Below the pieces are notes generated by a model. It was not told the DNA's origin. It did no database searches and saw nothing but the letters and a program-made list of their open reading frames with translations. A program made the translations under genes and the position numbers. A stretch of 10,898 nucleotides of DNA from positions 1-10,898 of the forward strand of contig PAMR01000074.1 of assembly GCA_002708205.1 (NCBI GenBank), in the 5' to 3' direction. Positions 1 through 7,132 of this stretch are shown in pieces. The stretch is from Gammaproteobacteria bacterium. GTDB taxonomy: Bacteria; Pseudomonadota; Gammaproteobacteria; Pseudomonadales; Azotimanducaceae. The stretch's first letter is position 1; each line of letters begins with the position of its first letter.

Positions 1-311
1 CGAAAACCGGCTTCCTGAAAATTCGCGTCATCCCAGCCGTCGAATTTTGAAGGGACCTTGTCCCACCAACTCGTCCCACCAGGAGCGCTACTTATGCGTT
101 TCATTGGATTCAAAAGAAAGCTCAGGAGTACGGCTTTTTTGAGCCATTCGTGGACTATCCAATCGTTAGGTCCTTTTTCTGCGACTCGGTAATTTCCCGC
201 ATCTAGGCCGTCGAGAGCACTTTCCACTGCCTCGCGAATTGATCCGTCAGTATCAGGACCGACTTGATCCCGATTATCAAAGGCTTCGTTAATTACGGTT
301 TCAATCGACAT
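1..311 (-). CDS. dapD: DapD, tetrahydrodipicolinate N-succinyltransferase (N-terminal part, cut by window edge)
   Basis: Reading the minus strand from the ATG at 311 gives about 103 codons starting MSIETVINEAFDNRDQVGPD and running off the window. The segment WIVHEWLKKAVLLSFLLNP followed by WWDKVPSKFDGWDD matches the E. coli DapD pattern WVTHQWLKKAVLLSF ... YFDKVPMKFADYDE, at the same distance from the start. DapD transfers succinyl from succinyl-CoA to tetrahydrodipicolinate in the cytoplasmic diaminopimelate/lysine pathway. Only the N-terminal helical domain is visible; the left-handed beta-helix catalytic part lies outside. The start is supported by a strong ribosome site (AAGAAGGAAG, 318-327). 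The gene is divergent from the kinase-like gene at 520. Identity is secure on motif conservation; completeness cannot be judged. Confidence 0.93.
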   Translation of the reverse strand, partial: MSIETVINEAFDNRDQVGPDTDGSIREAVESALDGLDAGNYRVAEKGPNDWIVHEWLKKAVLLSFLLNPMKRISSAPGGTSWWDKVPSKFDGWDDANFQEAGF

Positions 312-519
312 GTAAAACTTCCTTCTTATTCCAATCTATTATTACTTTTCTGGTCATTTGGTTGGTGTGAAAATATCGGGTAGTAGACAGCTCCACTGTT
401 ACTGTAAGAATATATGCGGCTATCCAGTTTCTAATTGATAGTTTGTCGCACACGAAAAAAACACACAGTATAGAAGATTTGTGATCAGCAGAACTCTCTT
501 TGAGAGCTATAGGTAAATC
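312..519. other. Divergent intergenic region dapD / kinase-like gene
   Basis: This 208-nt gap must hold the promoters for both flanking genes. I found no -35/-10 pair good enough to name. A short perfect hairpin (CTCTC, TTT, GAGAG; about 494-506) sits directly before the start region of the downstream gene, followed by a modest AGGT ribosome site. No additional open frame with recognisable protein features is present. Confidence 0.5.
318..327 (-). promoter_or_regulatory. Ribosome binding site of dapD
   Basis: On the minus strand AAGAAGGAAG lies 8 nt (from its AAGGA core) before the dapD ATG at 311. It is one of the clearest Shine-Dalgarno sequences in the window and fixes the start. Confidence 0.75.
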
Positions 520-1536
520 ATGAGCCAAAGGCAGGCATCTCCTTTGAAGAAAACTAAATCTAGTATAGCTATTGTGGTTAATCCGATGTCCGGGAGAGAT
601 GTTAGAAGAGTAGCTGCACGGGCGAGCAGTATGACACATGAACATAAGCGAGATATGGTTGCACGGGTGGCCGCTGGTGCGGACTCGGCAGGTGTAGAAG
701 AAATTTATGTCGTTAAAGAACCCTTTCGCATAGCCTCAATGGCGTTGGAATGGATGAAATTAAACGCGAAAGTAATTGAATTGACTGTACCTCTGGAGCA
801 TCGAGCGAGCGATACAGAGCTTGCGGTTGGAGCTTTTTTAGAGCACGGCGTTTCTAGTTTTGTGTCCCTTGGAGGGGATGGAACCAATCGCATTATTACT
901 AGAGTCGCGAAGGATATCGACCTAATACCGATCTCTACAGGAACCAATAACGTTTTCCCTTCGTTGATTGAGCCGACTATCGCGGGAATCGTAGCAGGGT
1001 TGAATGCCCGGAGACGGGTCGACTTCGAGTCAGTTAAAGAGAGGGCGAAAGTAATGCATGTAAAAACAGCGTCCGGCGTCAAAGACATAGGCTTAATTGA
1101 TGCGGTTTTATTGGAAGATGATTTTGTCGGTAATTTTTTGCCCTTTGATGCAAAGAAGATCAAAAGGGTGTTGTTAACCCAAGCGTTGCCGGACTCGGTA
1201 GGTATATCCCCGATCGGAGGTTATTTAGAGGTTGTGACCTCAAAGGAGAATTATGGACTACTAGTCGAAATGGGTAGAGGGAAATCCTATCCAGTGCCAA
1301 TCTCGCCGGGCTTATTTCAAACAGTTTCGGTTAATTCTCATCAGCGCATCAGTTTTGGCGAAGAGATTGTTTTTGCCGGTAGTGGTGTTCTCGCTCTAGA
1401 TGGTGATCGAGAGCATGCTATAACAAGGGACACACCTATATCAGTGACCATTAGACGTGATGGGCCCTATGTAATCGATATTACAGCGGCCATGCGGCAT
1501 GTTGTTGCGGAAGGTATGATGTTGGTTGCTAAATAA
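520..1536 (+). CDS. ATP-NAD kinase / AcoX-family protein
   Basis: The 338-residue protein has the fold signature of the NAD kinase/diacylglycerol kinase superfamily. An N-terminal strand ends in VVNPMSGRDVRR (19-30), which resembles the start of AcoX-type proteins. The nucleotide-binding GGDGTNR lies at 118-124, a second substrate loop STGTNNVFP at 139-147, and a C-terminal LDGDRE at 293-298. Members of this branch (COG3199-like, AcoX-like) are predicted ATP- or polyphosphate-dependent NAD kinases; the exact substrate is not proven for most. The second loop differs from the usual NAD kinase form and leans towards the AcoX/lipid-kinase side, so NAD is likely but not certain. ATG 520 is chosen because the conserved N-terminal strand needs it; a weak AGGT precedes it. 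It heads a cluster with fabV (15-nt gap) and hemE. No acetoin dehydrogenase genes are nearby, so a role in acetoin catabolism is not supported. Confidence 0.8.
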   Translation: MSQRQASPLKKTKSSIAIVVNPMSGRDVRRVAARASSMTHEHKRDMVARVAAGADSAGVEEIYVVKEPFRIASMALEWMKLNAKVIELTVPLEHRASDTELAVGAFLEHGVSSFVSLGGDGTNRIITRVAKDIDLIPISTGTNNVFPSLIEPTIAGIVAGLNARRRVDFESVKERAKVMHVKTASGVKDIGLIDAVLLEDDFVGNFLPFDAKKIKRVLLTQALPDSVGISPIGGYLEVVTSKENYGLLVEMGRGKSYPVPISPGLFQTVSVNSHQRISFGEEIVFAGSGVLALDGDREHAITRDTPISVTIRRDGPYVIDITAAMRHVVAEGMMLVAK

Positions 1537-1551
1537 TCGGTAATTATTTTG

Positions 1552-2769
1552 ATGCAGGTAAAACCAAGAATCCGTGGCTACATATGCACGACAGCGCATC
1601 CGCAAGGATGCGCTCAAAATGTGAGCGAGCAGATAAGTTACATAAGGGATGGGGAACCAATTGTTGGTGCTCGAAATGTCATCGTTCTTGGATGTTCTGG
1701 TGGTTATGGATTGGCGTCTAGAATATCAGCGGCTTTCGGCTGCGGAGCAAAAACTTTAGGTGTTTCCTATGAGAAGGAGCCTACCGAAAAACGTCCTGGT
1801 TCGTCTGGATGGTATAACAACTTAACTTTTGATCGCATTGCAAAAAAGGAAGGCCTCTACGCGAAAACAATCGACGGGGATGCATTCTCGGAGAAGACAA
1901 AGAAGATAGTAGTTGATATTGCACGTCGTGAGATGGAGCCGATCGACCTATTGATCTACAGCCTTGCGTCTCCTGTACGGCAGCATCCTAAAACGGGTAA
2001 ATTGCATCGATCCGTTATCAAGCCATTAGGATCCTCTTTTGAATCGCGAACGCTCGACCTCAATCTCAATACAGGAGACGCTCGAGTTGTTGATGTAACA
2101 ATAGATCCTGCGGATTCCAAAGAAGCGGAAGAAACCGTAGCTGTTATGGGGGGAGAGGACTGGCAGTTTTGGGTCGAGACGTTGTCGGAAGCCGGTGTTT
2201 TAGCTCAGAACTTTAAAACCGTTGCCTATACCTACATCGGCAATGAGCTCACTTGGCCTATTTATTGGGATGGAACTTTAGGAAAAGCCAAAGAAGATTT
2301 AGATAGGACCTCTAAACAGATCCAGGTGCAACTAGAGAAAGGAGGCCTGAATTGTGAGGCTCGAGTAGCAGTTTTAAAGGCTGTAGTAACTCAAGCCAGT
2401 ACGGCGATACCAGTAGTTCCCTTATATTTTTCAATTTTGTTTAAGGTGATGAAGCGTCAGGGGACACATGAGAATTGTATTCAACACATTCATCGTTTAT
2501 TTCAAGAGGAATTATACGGAACCAAAGAGAAGCGACTTGATGAGAAAGGTAGAATTCGGATGGACAACCATGAATTGGACGAGCAGGTCCAAGCTGCGGT
2601 TTCAGAAGCGTGGTCTTCGATTGATAGTTCGAACGTCAAAGCTTTGGCTGATATTGAAGGATTCCGGTCGGATTTCATGCGTATTTTTGGCTTTGGAATA
2701 GATAATGTCGACTATGATGCGGACCAAGATTTGGGGTTAAAAGAACTGTCTACGACAGTAACGACTTAA
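1552..2769 (+). CDS. fabV: FabV, trans-2-enoyl-ACP (CoA) reductase (NADH)
   Basis: The 405-residue product is FabV, the single-chain NADH-dependent reductase that saturates trans-2-enoyl-ACP in the last step of each fatty-acid elongation cycle. It begins with the family hallmark KPRIRGYICTTAHPQGC (4-20), has the Rossmann loop GCSGGYG (47-53), an acidic/basic YEKEPTEK after the second strand (73-80), YSLASPVR (136-143), and the catalytic Tyr-x8-Lys pair Y238/K247 in the motif TWPIYWDG...K. The length fits the family (about 400). A TTG three bases earlier (1549) is in frame, but ATG 1552 aligns with the usual FabV start. No convincing Shine-Dalgarno precedes it, so it may depend on translation of the gene 15 nt upstream. 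FabV enzymes are often insensitive to triclosan (family knowledge, not tested here). A strong hairpin lies within the first 62 nt. Confidence 0.96.
   Translation: MQVKPRIRGYICTTAHPQGCAQNVSEQISYIRDGEPIVGARNVIVLGCSGGYGLASRISAAFGCGAKTLGVSYEKEPTEKRPGSSGWYNNLTFDRIAKKEGLYAKTIDGDAFSEKTKKIVVDIARREMEPIDLLIYSLASPVRQHPKTGKLHRSVIKPLGSSFESRTLDLNLNTGDARVVDVTIDPADSKEAEETVAVMGGEDWQFWVETLSEAGVLAQNFKTVAYTYIGNELTWPIYWDGTLGKAKEDLDRTSKQIQVQLEKGGLNCEARVAVLKAVVTQASTAIPVVPLYFSILFKVMKRQGTHENCIQHIHRLFQEELYGTKEKRLDEKGRIRMDNHELDEQVQAAVSEAWSSIDSSNVKALADIEGFRSDFMRIFGFGIDNVDYDADQDLGLKELSTTVTT
1593..1614 (+). repeat. Perfect 9-bp hairpin with GCAA tetraloop inside the fabV start region
   Basis: AGCGCATCC (1593-1601) and GGATGCGCT (1606-1614) are perfect inverted repeats around GCAA (1602-1605), a GNRA-type loop. 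It lies 41 nt downstream of the fabV ATG and encodes the conserved AHPQGCA stretch. The pairing is directly visible; any role in translation of this gene, which lacks a good ribosome site, is inference. Confidence 0.55.
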
Positions 2770-2774
2770 CTCAT

Positions 2775-3809
2775 ATGGGTATTTTTCTAGATGCCTGTCA
2801 GGCTAAAAAAACGAGTCACACGCCAATCTGGCTAAATCGCCAGGCGGGCAGATATATGCCCGAATATCATGCTCTAAAAGGGTCTACTAAGAGTTTAGAT
2901 TTTTTTAAGACTCCGGAGCTTGCTGCAAAAGCTACTCTTGACGCTCAACGAATTCTCGGTGTGGATGCAGCGATTATGTTTGCGGATCTACTTCCTGTTT
3001 TAGAACCGATGGGAATGAAGCTCGACTATTTGGAAAAAATAGGACCAGTATTTGAAAATCCAATACCGACAAATAAGCAGGTTGACGCATTATCAGTGGT
3101 TCCAGCAGAGGAGGGTGTTGGCTACATCAGAGACACGATTTCGGGCATCCTTTCGGATTTACCAAGAGAAGTTGACCTAATTGGTTTTGCTGGCGCACCG
3201 TTCACTTTGGCTTCATACGCGATAGAAGGTAGGGGCTCACGAAACTACGTACACGTTAAGAAGTTTATGTACGGTAATCCGACAGGTTGGAAACGGCTAA
3301 TGGATAAATTAGTCGAGACTATTTCCAATTATGTCAGACTCCAATATAAGTCGGGAGTGCAAGCCGTTCAGATTTTTGATAGTTGGATCGGGTGTCTTTC
3401 CCTAACTGATTATGAGCAATACGTAGAGCCTTGGACCACGAATCTAATGAGGAGAATTCATAGTCAGTGTGGAAGCGATTTGCCTGTCATTTATTTTGGT
3501 ACAGGGAATTCCCATCTAGTGGATGTGATGTATAAGACCGGCCCTGACTTTCTTGCCTTGGATTGGCGTACGCCGCTTATGCCTACTTGGGATAGGCTTG
3601 GTATGCCAGCCATTCAGGGTAATTTAGATCCTGTCATTTTGTTTGCAGAACCTGAAGTTATCAAAAAGAAGGCCAAACACATTCTGGATCAGGTTAATGG
3701 GAGATCAGGTCACATTTTTAATCTTGGTCATGGTATTTTGCCTAACACCTCACCTGATAACGTGAAGATGTTGGTCGATTTTGTTCATGATCACGATCAA
3801 AGCTTATAG
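2775..3809 (+). CDS. hemE: HemE, uroporphyrinogen III decarboxylase
   Basis: The 344-residue protein has the HemE signature IWLNRQAGRYMPEY (18-31), with R22 and R26 matching the substrate-binding arginines. It also has the essential aspartate in MFADLLPVLEPMGM (D71), FAGAPFTLASYAIEG, IFDSWIG and the C-terminal FNLGHGILP containing the conserved histidine. It decarboxylates the four acetate side chains of uroporphyrinogen III to give coproporphyrinogen III in the cytoplasm. ATG 2775 lies 5 nt after the fabV stop with no clear Shine-Dalgarno, so translational coupling is likely. The second half (FDSWIGCLSLTDYEQYV, YFGTGNSHLVDVM, LALDWRTPL) looks more like HemE of Acidobacteria, Firmicutes or Cyanobacteria than the enterobacterial enzyme, as judged from memory. 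Slightly shorter than E. coli HemE (354). Confidence 0.96.
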   Translation: MGIFLDACQAKKTSHTPIWLNRQAGRYMPEYHALKGSTKSLDFFKTPELAAKATLDAQRILGVDAAIMFADLLPVLEPMGMKLDYLEKIGPVFENPIPTNKQVDALSVVPAEEGVGYIRDTISGILSDLPREVDLIGFAGAPFTLASYAIEGRGSRNYVHVKKFMYGNPTGWKRLMDKLVETISNYVRLQYKSGVQAVQIFDSWIGCLSLTDYEQYVEPWTTNLMRRIHSQCGSDLPVIYFGTGNSHLVDVMYKTGPDFLALDWRTPLMPTWDRLGMPAIQGNLDPVILFAEPEVIKKKAKHILDQVNGRSGHIFNLGHGILPNTSPDNVKMLVDFVHDHDQSL

Positions 3810-3850
3810 TGAGCCAGACCTAACAGACTTTGTATGTCGGGATAAGCTTT
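3799..3850. terminator. Inverted repeat spanning the convergent hemE and dehydratase stop codons
   Basis: AAAGCTTAT (3799-3807) and ATAAGCTTT (3842-3850) are perfect 9-bp inverted arms separated by 34 nt. Each arm reaches into the stop codon of the gene that ends there (hemE TAG at 3807-3809; dehydratase TAA at 3851-3849). The position suggests a shared bidirectional terminator, but the stem is AT-rich, the loop long and no T-run follows on either strand, so the functional call is weak. Confidence 0.35.
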
Positions 3851-5723
3851 AGGAATGTTTACTTGAACCAAGTCTATATTTGTTTGTCGGTTTGAACCCA
3901 GATATTTCAGGGTCGCGCGGATCGCTAACCCAGAGCTCACGGTCGGGATGCATTCCTGCTCCATAAATAGCCGGCACTGCAGACTTTCTCATTCGATTGA
4001 GCAACCTTGTGTTCACTTCACCGCAAGCGGGATGTATTCCTCCTGCGGCAGCAACGGTCTCCTCCCATTGTTTTTTCCGAGTATCCATTGTTGATTTGTT
4101 ATCAAGCTCTACGCAGTTTAGAACATTATCGTTAAGATCAACGACGATCGTATCACCGTTCTCAATCAGCGCTATTGGCCCGCCTAAGGCTGCTTCAGGA
4201 CCAACATGACCGATTACGAGTCCGACAGAACCCCCAGAAAAACGTGCGTCCGTCATAAGCCCGATCACAATATTTTTTTCTCGGCAAAGAGCGGTAATTC
4301 GTGATGTGGGATCAAGCATTTCCGGCATCCCCGGAGCTCCACTTGGTCCTTCATATCGGACGATTACCATATCGTGATCTTGAAAACTCTCTGAGTTGTT
4401 TTCTAGGGCGTCTAACAATTCGCTTTCCGCATTAAATATTCTTGCGGTTCCGCGAAATACGTTATTTTCGAGGCCACTCTCGACACCGGCCAATTTAAGC
4501 ACAGCGCTATATGACGGAGAGAGATTGCCGCCTAACAATCGGAGCCCCCCAGTAGGTTTATAGGGTGTTTTGACGCGATAGACAATTGTCTCGTCCGGCT
4601 CTGAAGGGTTCATTCTAACTATTTGTTCTGACAACGTTTCTCCAGTACATGTTAAAGTATCACCATTGAGAAGTCCGGAGTCGAGTAGTTCTTTGACGAT
4701 AACCTGAACTCCGCCTTTGTCATCAATATCAACCATAGAATATTTTCCGTAGGGTCGAGCGTCTGTGAGAACCGGCACCACGAATTGTGAGAGGTGGTTA
4801 AACTCTTCCGGCGACATGATGTCTTTCGAAAAGTCTCTGAAACCGGCTGCTCGTGCGATTTCAGGAGCGTGTAGCAATACGTTAGTTGATCCGCCTACAG
4901 CCATAGAGACAATCATTGCATTTCGTATCGAATCGCGAGTTACGATATCTCTCGGCGTTATGTTCTTGTCAATACATATTTTAAGGTATTCAACTAATTG
5001 CAAAGGAAACTCTGTTATTCGACGGGAATCGTCTGATGGGGGAGCGATCATGTGGAGAGGTTGCAAACCAATGACGCCGATAAATGTTTGCATGGTATTG
5101 TAGGTGAACATTCCTCCGCAGCTACCATATCCAGGACATGCTTCACAGGCGATACGTTTCTTGAGATCTTCGTCTTGAGAACCGGCTATTTGGAAACCCG
5201 AAATTATGTCTATGGGTTCATTAGTTTCCGAGTCGGTGCCCGGTTTCACTGAGCCGTCAGACATGATGATCGCTGGACGATTGTGCTCCAAGATTGCTGC
5301 TGTGGTCCCGACGGGAGGCTTGTCGCATGCAACGATGGCAATAGTTCCCTCGAGACCTGAGGCGCTGAGGTGTTCGCAGACACTATCGTGAGTGACTTCT
5401 CTACCGATGAGAGAATATCTCATTTCCCGGGTGCCATTTCTCATTCCGTCGGAAGTGGCTATTGTGTATTCAGGCTGCACGAGTCGCATAGCCATTTGTT
5501 CCGGGGCGTAACCTAGTGAATCGAGAAGGACTTGGTGTACTGCTTCAACTTTCCGTTGGACGCCGATGTAGCATTGGCTATCTCCCTTGTTTCCGATAAC
5601 TCCGACAGAAGGTTCGTGAATAAGATCTTCAGATGTCCCCAATTCACGGGCGATCCCAAATGTTTGAGCATTTCGCCCTGGGTTGGTATCTATGAGAATC
5701 GACTTGTTACTTTTGTTGTTCAT
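3849..5723 (-). CDS. IlvD/Edd-family dehydratase, probable dihydroxy-acid dehydratase (divergent)
   Basis: The 624-residue protein belongs to the IlvD/Edd iron-sulfur dehydratases. Candidate cluster cysteines are C51 (in GDSQCYIG), C133 (CDKPPVG) and C202 (GSCGGMFTYNTM); SDG (91-93) and D134/K135 correspond to metal ligands, with the lysine normally carbamylated. Near the C-terminus are VRYEGPSGAPGMPEML, TDARFSGGS (S496 is the likely catalytic serine) and IGHVGPEAALGGPIAL. Dihydroxy-acid dehydratase makes 2-keto acids for valine and isoleucine, which IlvE (8497) would aminate; this neighbourhood favours that role. Deviations are the motif CDKPPVG where the family usually has CDKxxPG, and a C-terminal extension ending in PEISGFKPTNKYR-like sequence. 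A sugar-acid dehydratase role is therefore possible, and I leave the symbol blank. The start is supported by GAGAGGAT 7-8 nt before ATG 5723. It converges with hemE. Confidence 0.85.
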   Translation of the reverse strand: MNNKSNKSILIDTNPGRNAQTFGIARELGTSEDLIHEPSVGVIGNKGDSQCYIGVQRKVEAVHQVLLDSLGYAPEQMAMRLVQPEYTIATSDGMRNGTREMRYSLIGREVTHDSVCEHLSASGLEGTIAIVACDKPPVGTTAAILEHNRPAIIMSDGSVKPGTDSETNEPIDIISGFQIAGSQDEDLKKRIACEACPGYGSCGGMFTYNTMQTFIGVIGLQPLHMIAPPSDDSRRITEFPLQLVEYLKICIDKNITPRDIVTRDSIRNAMIVSMAVGGSTNVLLHAPEIARAAGFRDFSKDIMSPEEFNHLSQFVVPVLTDARPYGKYSMVDIDDKGGVQVIVKELLDSGLLNGDTLTCTGETLSEQIVRMNPSEPDETIVYRVKTPYKPTGGLRLLGGNLSPSYSAVLKLAGVESGLENNVFRGTARIFNAESELLDALENNSESFQDHDMVIVRYEGPSGAPGMPEMLDPTSRITALCREKNIVIGLMTDARFSGGSVGLVIGHVGPEAALGGPIALIENGDTIVVDLNDNVLNCVELDNKSTMDTRKKQWEETVAAAGGIHPACGEVNTRLLNRMRKSAVPAIYGAGMHPDRELWVSDPRDPEISGFKPTNKYRLGSSKHS

Positions 5724-5872
5724 TTCGATAATCCTCTCGTAAATCAGAATGGTTAGAGCATTGATGGTCCATGGTACTAAGTCGAGGGCGGAACGAACAG
5801 ATTAGTTTGATTGTAAGGTGCTCATATCAATGCGCATAAAGTTCTCAAAGAAAGAAGCGAGACAAAAAGATT
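5724..5872 (-). other. Leader between argA and the IlvD/Edd-family gene
   Basis: This 149-nt gap between two same-strand genes is long enough for a promoter. On the minus strand a TTGATA followed 17-18 nt later by AACTAAT is a possible weak promoter (about 5794-5830). No attenuator peptide or strong terminator was found. Whether the dehydratase is co-transcribed with argEA is open. Confidence 0.35.
5731..5738 (-). promoter_or_regulatory. Ribosome binding site of the IlvD/Edd-family gene
   Basis: On the minus strand GAGAGGAT ends 7 nt before the ATG at 5723. It is a good Shine-Dalgarno match and supports this start. It also suggests the gene is translated independently of argA, which ends 149 nt upstream. 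Confidence 0.65.
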
Positions 5873-7132
5873 TTACGACAAACTTTTTAAAAGTACTTTT
5901 GAGTTGCGTTGCGCATCATATAATTTGACTCGGGTAGATGGCAGATCGTCAATCTTCCCGATAGCGAAGCCATTCTCTATAAACCACTCTGTTGCTTGTG
6001 TGGTCAGAGCAAACAAGGCAACCGCGTTTGCTTCTCGAGCGGATTGCTCTACAGCCAATAATAGACGACGTCCTAATGCCTTAGACCTGTACCGTTCTGC
6101 GGTGACTAGGCAACCTAGTTCGAAGTATCCGTCTTCAAACTCATACATTGCAGCACAACCGATTATCAGGCCATCGAGTTCTGCTACCCAATAGCTGCCA
6201 ATCTCGTTTTCGAGTTGGTCTTTTGATCGGTAAACGATGCTACCGTTTTGTTCGAATGGGCGGATCAATTCGACGATGGCGGCCATATCGGTGACATTTG
6301 CTTGGCGTATGGTTCGGTAGTCGTCTTCAGATATTTGTGTACCCACTCCATCTGGTGTAAATAATTCTTGTAAGAGTGCTCCGTCTTGTAGATATGAAAT
6401 AGCATGTGTTCTGGGCACTCCTCTCTGAGCGCTCTCCAGTAAACAATGGAGTACGGAGTCATTATTGTGCGTGGTGCCTTTGCTACTGATGAGTGTTTCA
6501 AGAATTTCGATCCGGATATCACTCAAGCCATTTCCTTTACCATCCTTGATTTGCGCATTTGCGTCAAAAATGATCAATTTGTCTGCTGCAAGTGCCACCG
6601 CAACTTCAACAGCCAAGTTATATCCGTCCAGGTAGTAGGCGGCTCCTGCTGCGCTGAGTCCGATGGGTGGTATGAGAACGAGATTCATTCCGTTGAGTAA
6701 ACTGATTATTTGGTGTGCATGAATATTGCGGACTTTTCCTGCACGTACGTAATCGATCCCGTCAATCACACCAATAGGTTTCGCCGTGACTAAATTACCT
6801 GACACGATAGGGATATGCCGTTCGCGAAGATTGCTCTCTGGAATTCCAGCAGAAAAAAGTAGCTCAATTTGGGACCGTACCTGATTAGTACGTTGTTCTA
6901 TTTCCTGTAGTTTCGCATCGTTGACTACTTGCTCGGTTGTTGCACTATCACCGAAAATAATCGCGATTCTTACTCCCAGTACGTGTAGTAGTGCTAGGTC
7001 GTGCACAATATTTCTGATGTTGTCACTCTCGAGGCATTCAGGAGGCAAAGTAATCACGAATGTCTTCCCTTGGTGTGACCTTATGTAGGGCGTGCACGCA
7101 CGAAACCATTTTGTAAATTCATTTGAATTCAT
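5873..7132 (-). CDS. argA: ArgA, N-acetylglutamate synthase (amino-acid kinase + GNAT domains)
   Basis: The 419-residue protein has the two-domain layout of classical ArgA: a regulatory amino-acid-kinase-like domain (about 1-265) and a GNAT acetyltransferase domain (about 275-410). It aligns along its length with E. coli ArgA: PYIRSHQGKTFVI near the start, VSGNLVTAKPIGVIDGIDY (110-128), ISYLQDGALLQELFTPDGVGTQI (245-267), and FALTTQATEWFIENGF (374-389). It acetylates glutamate with acetyl-CoA, the first step of arginine synthesis. ATG 7132 overlaps the argE stop (TAATG) with no Shine-Dalgarno, so translation is probably coupled; an in-frame TTG at 7141 would lie inside argE. Unusually, the kinase-domain GG is PP (30-31), GARPQ becomes GDSAT (61-65), and the acetyl-CoA loop reads RSKALG instead of the Q/RxxGxG/A consensus. 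Feedback control by arginine may be altered. Confidence 0.95.
   Translation of the reverse strand: MNSNEFTKWFRACTPYIRSHQGKTFVITLPPECLESDNIRNIVHDLALLHVLGVRIAIIFGDSATTEQVVNDAKLQEIEQRTNQVRSQIELLFSAGIPESNLRERHIPIVSGNLVTAKPIGVIDGIDYVRAGKVRNIHAHQIISLLNGMNLVLIPPIGLSAAGAAYYLDGYNLAVEVAVALAADKLIIFDANAQIKDGKGNGLSDIRIEILETLISSKGTTHNNDSVLHCLLESAQRGVPRTHAISYLQDGALLQELFTPDGVGTQISEDDYRTIRQANVTDMAAIVELIRPFEQNGSIVYRSKDQLENEIGSYWVAELDGLIIGCAAMYEFEDGYFELGCLVTAERYRSKALGRRLLLAVEQSAREANAVALFALTTQATEWFIENGFAIGKIDDLPSTRVKLYDAQRNSKVLLKSLS

Noticed and set aside
59..82. Direct repeat of TCCCACCA
   Set aside because: It is only two short copies within dapD coding sequence and is explained by codon choice.
705..1163. 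A long open frame on the minus strand inside the kinase-like gene
   Set aside because: It lies wholly antisense to a gene with clear family motifs, and its translation shows no recognisable domain; it is a shadow frame.
1549..1551. TTG start for fabV three bases before the ATG
   Set aside because: ATG 1552 gives the N-terminus expected for FabV and there is no ribosome site favouring TTG.
5904..6700. Open frames on the plus strand opposite argA
   Set aside because: They are antisense to both well-supported ArgA domains and show no protein-family motifs.
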